Shown: positions 5,674 to 11,208 of the stretch, in pieces | How the letters are laid out: the number at the start of each line of letters is the position of its first letter | Position numbering within the stretch: position 1 is the first letter of the stretch | NCBI GenBank assembly: GCA_031383745.1 | Contig: JANMZX010000556.1 | Location: 1-11,208 of the forward strand | Reading direction: 5' to 3' | Origin: CAISIP01 sp031383745 | GTDB taxonomy: Bacteria > Pseudomonadota > Gammaproteobacteria > Burkholderiales > Burkholderiaceae_C | Length of the DNA stretch: 11,208 nt | The notes under the pieces: model-generated | Database searches by the model: none | What the model saw: only the letters and a program-made list of their open reading frames with translations | What the model was told of the DNA's origin: nothing | Position numbers and translations under genes: made by a program

Positions 5674-7893
5674 TCAGTTCACCCCCGCCTTCACCTTCAG
5701 CCGCCACGCATGCAGCAGCGGTTCGGTATACCCACTCGGCTGCTGCAACCCCTTGAACACCAGGTCGCTCGCCGCCTGGAACGCCGCGCCTTGCGGGTTC
5801 GCCGCCATGCTCCGGTACAGCGGGTCGCCGGCGTTCTGCTTGTCCACCACCTTGGCCATGCGCTTGAAGGTGGCCTTCACCTGCGCCCGGGTGACCACGC
5901 CGTGGTGCAGCCAGTTGGCCATGTGCTGGCTGCTGATGCGCAGCGTGGCGCGGTCCTCCATCAGGCCCACGTTGTGGATGTCGGGCACCTTGGAGCAACC
6001 GATGCCTTGGTCGATCCAGCGCACCACATAACCCAGGATGCCCTGGGCGTTGTTGTCGAGTTCCTGCTGCTTCTCGGCGTCGGTCCACTTCGGTTTCCTC
6101 GCCACCGGAACGGTCAGCAGGTTCTCCAGGATGGCGTCACGCTCGGCATCCACGTCGACCTTCTCCAGTGTCTTCTGCACCTTGAACACGTCGACCTGGT
6201 GGTAGTGCAGCGCGTGCAGCGTGGCGGCGGTGGGGCTGGGTACCCAGGCGGTGTTGGCGCCGGCCATCGGATGGCCGATCTTCTGTTTCAGCATGTCGGC
6301 CATCAGGTCGGGCATCGCCCACATGCCCTTGCCGATCTGGGCCTTGCCGCGCAGGCCGCACTCCAGGCCGACCAGCACGTTGCTGCGCTCGTAGGCGGCG
6401 ATCCACTCGCTGGTCTTCATCTCGCCCTTGCGGCGCATGGCGCCGGCCTGCATGGCGCTGTGCATCTCGTCGCCGGTGCGGTCCAGGAAGCCGGTGTTGA
6501 TGAAGGCCACGCGGTCGGCGGCGGCGGCGATGCAGGCCTTGAGGTTGACGCTGGTGCGGCGTTCCTCGTCCATGATGCCGAGTTTCACCGTGGCCCTGGG
6601 CAGGCCGAGCATCTCCTCGATGCGGCCGAACAGCTCGCTGGCGAAGGCCACCTCGGCCGGGCCGTGCATCTTCGGCTTGACGATGTAGACGCTGCCGCGC
6701 CGGCTGTTGCGGATGCCCTGGGCACCAATGCCGGCCGCCGGCGCACGCAGGTCGTGCAGCGCGATGGTGGTGGTGACGACCGCGTCCAGGATGCCTTCGG
6801 GGATCTCGCGTGCGTCCGCGCCCCAGAGGATTGCCGGGTTGCTCATCAGGTGGCCGACGTTGCGCACGAACAGCAGCGAACGGCCGTGCAGCACCACGTC
6901 CTCACCGCGCGGGCCGGTGTAGCGCCGGTCGGGGTTGAGGCCGCGGGTGAAGGTGCTTTGGCCCTTGCGCACCTGTTCGGTCAGCGTGCCCTGGAGGATG
7001 CCCAGCCAGTTGCCGTAGGCCTGTACCTTGTCCGCGGCGTCGACCACCGCCACCGAGTCCTCCAGATCGAGGATGGTCGACAGCGCAGATTCGAGCACCA
7101 GGTCGGCCATGCCGGCCGGGTCGGTCGCGCCGATCGGGTGCGCGCGGTCGATCCGGATCTCCATGTGCAGGCCATGGTGCGACAGCAGCACCGCACCTGG
7201 CGTGCCCATCTCACCCTGGAAACCGACGAACTGCGCCGGGTTCTTCAGCCCCGCCGTGCTGCCGTTCTTCAGCGTCACCGCGAGCTGGTTGTCGACCACG
7301 GCATAACCCGTGGAGTCGAGGTGCGAGCCCTTCCTGAGCGGCGCGCAGCGATCCAGCACGTGGCGCGCGTACGCGATCACGCGTGCGCCGCGCAGCGGGT
7401 TGTAGGCCGCGCCGTCCGGGCCGGTGCGGGTAGCCCCGTCGGTTTCGGGCAACGCGTCGGTGCCGTAGAGCGCGTCGTACAGGCTGCCCCAGCGCGCATT
7501 GGCGGCGTTGAGTGCGTAACGCGCATTCGTGATCGGCACCACCAGCTGCGGACCGGCCTGCAGCGCCAGTTCGGCGTCGACGTTTTTCGTGGTCGCCTTG
7601 ACGGTGGCCGGCACTGGCACCAGGTAGCCGATCTTCTCCAGGAAGCGGCGGTATTGCTTCTGGTTGCGGATCGGGCCCGGATGGGCGCGGTGCCAGGTAT
7701 CGAGCTCGGACTGCAGCCGGTCGCGTTCTGCCAGCAGCGCGAGGTTCTTCGGTGCCAGGTCGGCCACGATGGCGTCGAAACCCTTCCAGAAAACCGCACT
7801 GTCCACACCGGTTCCGGGCAGCACCTGGGTGTCGATGAACTGGTGCAACTCGGTGGCCACCTGCAGGCGGTGGATGGCGGTACGGTCGGTCAT
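5674..7893 (-). CDS. glcB: Malate synthase G
   Basis: The enzyme condenses glyoxylate with acetyl-CoA to give malate and CoA, using magnesium, in the cytosol; it closes the glyoxylate/glycolate route. The 739-residue product is slightly longer than the E. coli protein (about 723). Conserved blocks include DLEDSVAVVDAADK, IRIDRAHPIG, VRNVGHLMSNPAI, KPKMHGPAEVAFASELF, GIMDEERRTS, FINTGFLDRTGDEMH, WVPSPTAATLHALHYHQVDV and MEDRATLRISSQH. Glu443 and Asp471 correspond to the magnesium ligands Glu427 and Asp455 of the E. coli enzyme, Asp647 to the catalytic base Asp631, and Arg344 probably to Arg338, so it should be active. The start at 7893 is backed by AGGAG 6 nt upstream; an in-frame extension to 8010 would overlap the dehalogenase gene and is rejected. 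It lies 20 nt downstream of that gene and is probably co-transcribed with it. Confidence 0.96.
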   Translation of the reverse strand: MTDRTAIHRLQVATELHQFIDTQVLPGTGVDSAVFWKGFDAIVADLAPKNLALLAERDRLQSELDTWHRAHPGPIRNQKQYRRFLEKIGYLVPVPATVKATTKNVDAELALQAGPQLVVPITNARYALNAANARWGSLYDALYGTDALPETDGATRTGPDGAAYNPLRGARVIAYARHVLDRCAPLRKGSHLDSTGYAVVDNQLAVTLKNGSTAGLKNPAQFVGFQGEMGTPGAVLLSHHGLHMEIRIDRAHPIGATDPAGMADLVLESALSTILDLEDSVAVVDAADKVQAYGNWLGILQGTLTEQVRKGQSTFTRGLNPDRRYTGPRGEDVVLHGRSLLFVRNVGHLMSNPAILWGADAREIPEGILDAVVTTTIALHDLRAPAAGIGAQGIRNSRRGSVYIVKPKMHGPAEVAFASELFGRIEEMLGLPRATVKLGIMDEERRTSVNLKACIAAAADRVAFINTGFLDRTGDEMHSAMQAGAMRRKGEMKTSEWIAAYERSNVLVGLECGLRGKAQIGKGMWAMPDLMADMLKQKIGHPMAGANTAWVPSPTAATLHALHYHQVDVFKVQKTLEKVDVDAERDAILENLLTVPVARKPKWTDAEKQQELDNNAQGILGYVVRWIDQGIGCSKVPDIHNVGLMEDRATLRISSQHMANWLHHGVVTRAQVKATFKRMAKVVDKQNAGDPLYRSMAANPQGAAFQAASDLVFKGLQQPSGYTEPLLHAWRLKVKAGVN

Positions 7894-7899
7894 GGGGGA

Positions 7900-7904
7900 C
7901 TCCT
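7900..7904 (-). promoter_or_regulatory. Ribosome binding site of glcB
   Basis: Read on the minus strand this is AGGAG, 6 nt before the ATG at 7893. It fixes the malate synthase start and lies in the 20-nt gap after the dehalogenase stop. Confidence 0.75.
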
Positions 7905-7913
7905 GGTCAGTGG

Positions 7914-8618
7914 TCAAGAAAAAAATGCGAGGACGTCGCGCAGGCTGTCGCCGCTGCGGGTGGGTGGTGTGCCGAGTTCTTCGAACGGCAACTGGTAGCG
8001 GTTGACCCACAGGGTCTGGTAGCCGTACCAGGTTGCCGCCAGTGCGTCCCAGGCGTTGCAGCTCACAAAACCGATTCTGCCCGCCGGCAGGCCGGTTGCC
8101 TGTTCGCCCAGCGCATAGGCCTGCGGCGCGGTCTTGTATTTGCGGATCGCATCGACGCTGATGACGTGGTCCAGCAGGCCTTCCAGCGCGGCCGACTTGA
8201 CCGACTGCCCGAGTGTGACCGGGTCGCCATTGCTGAGGATTCCGGTCACGATGCCCCTGGACTTGAGTTCGCGCAGCACTTCGATGTTTTCCGGGAACGC
8301 GCCCAGGTAGCGGTACTGGTCCATCAGGCGCTCGACTTGTGAATCGAGATCCGCACCGTTGGCGCCCGCGGTCGCCGGCAGCACCAGCCGTTTGATCGCG
8401 TAGACCAGCGCTGCGCGCGTCAGTTCCCGGAACGGCCGGTAGTGGGCACCGTCATTGCTGGTGGTCACGAGCCGCGTGTATTCGATCTGCTTGTCGCGCC
8501 ACAGCAGGCTCAGGGCCTGCCCCTTGCCGGGAAACAGTTGTTCTGCCAGCAGACTGACGCTGTAGACGTCGAACAAGGTGCCGTAGGCGTCAAAGAGGAT
8601 TGCGGCGGGTTTTCCCAT
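7914..8618 (-). CDS. Type II (S)-2-haloacid dehalogenase, HAD superfamily
   Basis: Members hydrolyse L-2-haloacids, for example chloroacetate to glycolate, through an aspartyl-ester intermediate. In the 234-residue product the full catalytic set of this subfamily is visible: nucleophile Asp10 and Thr14 in FDAYGTLFDV, Arg41 in LWRDKQIEY, Ser129 and Asn130 in ILSNGDP, Lys162 in RKYKTAPQAY, and Ser186, Asn188 and Asp191 in FVSCNAWDAL. Asp10, Thr14 and Arg41 even keep the numbering of the well-studied L-DEX enzyme. A short extra loop (about residues 83-93) is unusual. The ATG at 8618 begins right at the fold, with only a weak upstream ribosome site (CAGG). glcB follows 20 nt downstream, so the product may feed the glyoxylate route. 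A related phosphatase-like role cannot be excluded, but the residue match favours dehalogenase. The 3' end carries a T7 run. Confidence 0.9.
   Translation of the reverse strand: MGKPAAILFDAYGTLFDVYSVSLLAEQLFPGKGQALSLLWRDKQIEYTRLVTTSNDGAHYRPFRELTRAALVYAIKRLVLPATAGANGADLDSQVERLMDQYRYLGAFPENIEVLRELKSRGIVTGILSNGDPVTLGQSVKSAALEGLLDHVISVDAIRKYKTAPQAYALGEQATGLPAGRIGFVSCNAWDALAATWYGYQTLWVNRYQLPFEELGTPPTRSGDSLRDVLAFFS
7919..7939 (-). other. Small stem followed by T7 at the end of the dehalogenase gene
   Basis: On the minus strand, GCGA and TCGC (7939-7936 and 7930-7927) form a 4-bp stem with a 5-base loop. One base later comes a run of seven T (7925-7919), which encodes the final Phe-Phe-Ser. This resembles a weak intrinsic terminator or a slippage site ahead of glcB. 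The stem is too short for confidence. Confidence 0.25.
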
Positions 8619-8654
8619 TGCCTGACTTTAGTCGATACCTGGGCGGCCATGCTG

Positions 8655-8668
8655 GCTGCCCAGGCAGC
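8655..8668. repeat. Inverted repeat between divergent genes, operator candidate
   Basis: GCTGCC and GGCAGC flank a 2-base centre in the 128-bp gap between the dehalogenase and ligase genes. An overlapping longer-range repeat, CTGGGC at 8639-8644 with GCCCAG at 8658-8663, shares this area. A regulator acting on both divergent units could bind here, but no regulator gene is seen in the window. Confidence 0.3.
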
Positions 8669-8691
8669 ACAGTGCTTGACAGGGCTTGTGC

Positions 8692-8720
8692 TTGCCAGCA
8701 AAGCCGGCCTGGCCGATACT
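8692..8720 (+). promoter_or_regulatory. Sigma-70-like promoter of the ligase operon
   Basis: TTGCCA (8692-8697) and GATACT (8715-8720) are separated by exactly 17 bases, close to the TTGACA/TATAAT consensus. Transcription would start near 8727 and give a leader of about 20 bases containing the ribosome site. A perfect TTGACA at 8676-8681 lacks a -10 partner at the right distance. Confidence 0.5.
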
Positions 8721-8732
8721 CATGCGGCAACA

Positions 8733-8738
8733 AGGAGG
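8733..8738 (+). promoter_or_regulatory. Strong ribosome binding site of the acyl-CoA synthetase gene
   Basis: AGGAGG, a perfect Shine-Dalgarno, lies 8 nt before the ATG at 8747. It rules out the in-frame upstream start at 8600, which would run across the divergent gene. Confidence 0.85.
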
Positions 8739-8746
8739 ATAGCTGC

Positions 8747-10261
8747 ATGCACCCGAATCTGGGCTGCTGTTTCGACGCCGCGCGCGCACCGGACAAGATC
8801 GCCATCATCGATCTGCTGGACTGGGAGCATCCGCGCGAAATCAGCTACGCCGCTTTCGACGCCGAATGCGACGCCGTGGCGCGTGGGCTGCTGGCCAGGG
8901 GGCTCAAGCGCGGCGACCGGGTCGGTATCCTGGCGCTCAACCGCGTCGAGGTGCTGGCGGCCTTCCTCGGCACGATGCGCGCGGGGCTGGTCTCGGTGCC
9001 GATCTCGTTCAAGCTCGCGCGCGAGACGGTCGCGCACATCGTCGCCGACGCCGAACTGCGCGCGGTCTTCCATGATCGCGAGCGCGCCCAGCTGTGCCCG
9101 GGCGACCTGTTGCGGATCGACCTGGACGATCCATCGGGTTACCAGGCGCTGCGGGACCCCGGCCCGTTCGAGGCGGTGGAACCGGCCGCACGCGAGCTCG
9201 GCATGATCCTGTACACCTCCGGTTCGACCGGCAAACCCAAGGGGGTGCTGCTCTCGCACGAATCGCAGCGCTGGTCGCTTGAAAGCGCGGTGCGCACCTA
9301 CGGGGACCGCTCGCAGCACCGATACATCGTGGCCGCGCCGATGTTCCACATGAACGCAACGATCAGTGTCAAGGGCGCCCTGGCGGCGCTCGCCAGCCTG
9401 GTGCTGCTGCCGGCCTTCGACGCGCGCAAATACGCGCAAGCCGTGGCGCGCTGGCGCGTGACCTGGCTGACCTCGGTGCCGACCATGCTGGCACTGGTCG
9501 CGCAGGAGCGCGAACTGCTCGACACGCTCGATTTGTCGTGCGTGAAGAACGTGACGATGGGCTCGGCGCCGTTGACCCAGGCCCTGGTCGACAAGGTGCA
9601 GGCGCTGTTCCCGCGCGCGGTGATCAACAACAGCTACGGCACCACCGAGGGCGGCCCTTCTCCCTTCGGGCCGCACCCGGATGGAATTGCGCGCCCGCCG
9701 ACGGCGCTGGGTTATCCGCTGCCGGGCGCCTTGAGCGAGCTGCGCGAAGGGCCCGACGAGAATGAGGGCGTGCTCTACATGAAGAGCCCGATGCGCATGG
9801 AGGGCTACAACAAGCTGCCGCACAAGACCGCCGAGGTGGTGCACGACGGCTGGTACCGTTCGGGCGACATCATGCGGCGCGACGAGCATGGCTTCTTCCA
9901 TTTTCTGGGCCGCGCCGACGATATGTTCGTGGTCGGCGGCGAGAACGTCTGGCCCGGCGAGGTAGAGAAGTTGATAGAGCGCTTGCCGGGCGTGCACCAG
10001 GCCAGCGTGGTGCCCGTTCCCGACGACATCAAGGGCATGCTGCCCTTCGCCTTTGTCGTGCGCCAGAGCGGCGCGTCGCTGAGCGAGGCCGACATCAAAG
10101 CGTTCACGATCGCCAACGGAGCGGCCTACGCACATCCGCGTTTCGTCGAGTTCCGCGACGACATCCCGCTGGCCGGGACCAATAAACCCGACCGCAAGCG
10201 ACTGGCCGAGGAGGCCCTGGCGATCAAGCGCCTGCGCCGGCCGGACGCCGAGGCGCCCTGA
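8747..10261 (+). CDS. AMP-dependent acyl-CoA synthetase/ligase (ANL superfamily)
   Basis: The enzyme activates a carboxylate with ATP to an acyl-adenylate and transfers it to CoA. In the 504-residue product the family signatures stand in order: phosphate loop YTSGSTGKPKG (156-166), YGTTE (297-301), SGD with ribose-binding Asp374, hinge region GRADD (Arg389) with VVGGENVWPGEVE, and catalytic Lys480 in AGTNKPDRKRL near the end. The length is normal for a stand-alone ligase, with no membrane segment. The C-terminal GTNK form differs from the common SGK signature and recalls aryl-CoA ligases such as 4-chlorobenzoate:CoA ligase, but the substrate cannot be assigned. The start at 8747 has a perfect AGGAGG. 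A medium-chain reductase begins one base after the stop, so the two form an operon, divergent from the dehalogenase-glcB unit. Confidence 0.93.
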   Translation: MHPNLGCCFDAARAPDKIAIIDLLDWEHPREISYAAFDAECDAVARGLLARGLKRGDRVGILALNRVEVLAAFLGTMRAGLVSVPISFKLARETVAHIVADAELRAVFHDRERAQLCPGDLLRIDLDDPSGYQALRDPGPFEAVEPAARELGMILYTSGSTGKPKGVLLSHESQRWSLESAVRTYGDRSQHRYIVAAPMFHMNATISVKGALAALASLVLLPAFDARKYAQAVARWRVTWLTSVPTMLALVAQERELLDTLDLSCVKNVTMGSAPLTQALVDKVQALFPRAVINNSYGTTEGGPSPFGPHPDGIARPPTALGYPLPGALSELREGPDENEGVLYMKSPMRMEGYNKLPHKTAEVVHDGWYRSGDIMRRDEHGFFHFLGRADDMFVVGGENVWPGEVEKLIERLPGVHQASVVPVPDDIKGMLPFAFVVRQSGASLSEADIKAFTIANGAAYAHPRFVEFRDDIPLAGTNKPDRKRLAEEALAIKRLRRPDAEAP

Positions 10262-10262
10262 G

Positions 10263-11208
10263 ATGCGCGCGGTCGTGCTGCACCACCATGGCGGGCCCGA
10301 ACAGCTCGTCTTCGAGAGCGCCTGGCGCGACCCGGTCTGCGGGCCGGGCGATGCGGTGATCCGCACGCGTGCCTGCGCGCTGAACTACCATGACGTGTTC
10401 ACGCGCCGCGGCATGCCCGGCATCGCGCTCGAGCTGCCGCTGATCATCGGCAACGACGCCGCCGGCGATGTGGTGGAAACCGGCATCGACGTGCGCGGCA
10501 TGAAACCGGGCGACCGCGTGCTGGTCGACCCGATCAATCGCGTCGAGTACGCGTTCCTGGGCGAGACGCTCGACGGCGGGCTGGGCGAATTTGTGCGGCT
10601 GCCCGCGCACATGCTGATCCCGCTCGACCCCGGCATCGACTACGCCAGCGCCGCCGCCCTGCCGGTCGCCTACGGGACCGCGCACCGCTTGATGTTCGAA
10701 CGCGGCCGCGTGAAGGCCGGCGAGACGGTGCTGATCCTGGGCGCCTCGGGCGGGGTGGGAACCTGCTGCGTGCAGCTTGCCAAGCGCGCGGGCGCGACCG
10801 TCGTGGTGTGTGCATCGAGCGATGCCAAGCTCTCGAGTCTGAAGCAGTGCGGCGCCGATATCGGAATCAATTACACGACCCAGGACTGGATGGCCGAATG
10901 CCATCGCCTGTTCGGGCGCGCGCGCACGCGCGGGCAGGTCGGCGGCGGGCTCGACATGGTGGTCAATTTCACCGGCGGCGAGAGCTGGACGCGCGGCCTG
11001 CGCGTGTTGCGTCGCGATGGCCGCATGCTGACTTGCGGCGCCACCGCAGGCTTCGATCCAAAGGAGGACATCCGTTATATCTGGACATTCGAGCTCAACA
11101 TCGTCGGCTCCAACGGCTGGTCGCGCGCCGATATCCTGACGCTGCTCGAGATGGTGCGGGCCGGCACATTGCAGCCGGTGCTGAACCACCAGCGTTATCC
11201 GCTGGCGC
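10263..11208 (+). CDS. Medium-chain dehydrogenase/quinone oxidoreductase-like protein lacking zinc sites, 3' end cut by window
   Basis: The frame is open to the window edge: 315 residues, with the C-terminus missing. The N-terminal GroES-like domain (about 1-125) leads into a Rossmann domain with the nucleotide loop LGASGGVG (159-166), so it should be an NAD(P)H-dependent reductase. The later blocks DMVVNFTGG, LTCGATAGFD and NIVGSNG match the quinone-oxidoreductase-like branch that usually carries both zinc sites. Here Asn41 sits at the catalytic Cys position (ALNYHDVF) and Asn64 at the usual His position (IIGNDAAG). The Cys-rich structural lobe expected after residue 90 is absent, with DPINRVEYAFLGETLDGG running straight through. 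It starts one base after the ligase stop, which implies translational coupling and a shared pathway, perhaps reduction of an enoyl or related CoA product (inference). Confidence 0.9.
   Translation, partial: MRAVVLHHHGGPEQLVFESAWRDPVCGPGDAVIRTRACALNYHDVFTRRGMPGIALELPLIIGNDAAGDVVETGIDVRGMKPGDRVLVDPINRVEYAFLGETLDGGLGEFVRLPAHMLIPLDPGIDYASAAALPVAYGTAHRLMFERGRVKAGETVLILGASGGVGTCCVQLAKRAGATVVVCASSDAKLSSLKQCGADIGINYTTQDWMAECHRLFGRARTRGQVGGGLDMVVNFTGGESWTRGLRVLRRDGRMLTCGATAGFDPKEDIRYIWTFELNIVGSNGWSRADILTLLEMVRAGTLQPVLNHQRYPLA

Noticed and set aside
5710..7998. A 762-codon plus-strand frame opposite glcB
   Set aside because: Same in-register shadow effect. The minus-strand frame is unmistakable malate synthase G with all active-site residues.
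8632..8637. TATCGA on the minus strand as a -10 for the dehalogenase gene
   Set aside because: No matching -35 was found, and the leader would be only about 7 bases, so no promoter is called for that operon.
8676..8681. Perfect TTGACA as the -35 box of the ligase promoter
   Set aside because: No acceptable -10 lies 16-18 bases downstream. The TTGCCA/GATACT pair with 17-base spacing is better.
8720..10366. A 548-codon minus-strand frame opposite the acyl-CoA synthetase
   Set aside because: In register with the sense gene and of low-complexity composition. The sense frame carries all ligase motifs and a perfect Shine-Dalgarno.
10224..11189. A 321-codon minus-strand frame at the window end
   Set aside because: Shadow of the medium-chain reductase, which is open to the window edge on the plus strand and has clear domain motifs.

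Overview
This 11.2 kb window is GC-rich chromosomal DNA, densely packed with genes. Protein style suggests a betaproteobacterium of the Burkholderiales: an enolase-superfamily dehydratase beside an EamA transporter, malate synthase G beside a type II haloacid dehalogenase, and an AMP ligase beside a medium-chain reductase. That placement is inference, because no rRNA or other phylogenetic marker is present. No tRNA, rRNA, CRISPR array, insertion sequence or phage gene was seen, and no gap without a gene exceeds about 130 bases.

Layout. (1) 1-1452, plus strand: the 3' end of a mandelate racemase/muconate lactonizing-type enzyme, followed 9 nt later by an EamA/DMT transporter; these look like an operon. 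(2) 1561-4962, plus strand: a very large signalling protein with SAM, class III nucleotidyl cyclase, STAND-type ATPase and TPR-like regions. (3) 5032-5609, plus strand: a ParD/ParE-type toxin-antitoxin pair with overlapping genes, preceded by an AT-richer stretch carrying four TGCATT words that looks like its operator. (4) 7893-5674 and 8618-7914, minus strand: a type II (S)-2-haloacid dehalogenase followed by malate synthase G (glcB), probably co-transcribed. (5) 8747 to the window end, plus strand: an acyl-CoA synthetase with a strong Shine-Dalgarno and a recognisable sigma-70-like promoter, followed one base after its stop by a medium-chain reductase that is cut by the window edge.

How the genes may work together. 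The dehalogenase would convert a haloacetate to glycolate. Glycolate oxidase, which is not in the window, would give glyoxylate, and GlcB condenses glyoxylate with acetyl-CoA to malate. The divergently transcribed ligase/reductase pair looks catabolic with an unknown carboxylate substrate. The cyclase-ATPase protein and the toxin-antitoxin pair appear to be independent units between the metabolic operons.

Most noteworthy: the cyclase domain keeps both metal-binding aspartates but lacks the canonical purine-selecting Lys and the transition-state Asn. The medium-chain reductase belongs to a branch that normally carries a Cys-rich zinc lobe, yet has lost that lobe and the catalytic zinc ligands. 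The toxin-antitoxin upstream region holds TGCATT words whose starts are spaced in multiples of 5 bp. I found no clearly new multi-gene system. Several long antisense reading frames are explained by codon usage.
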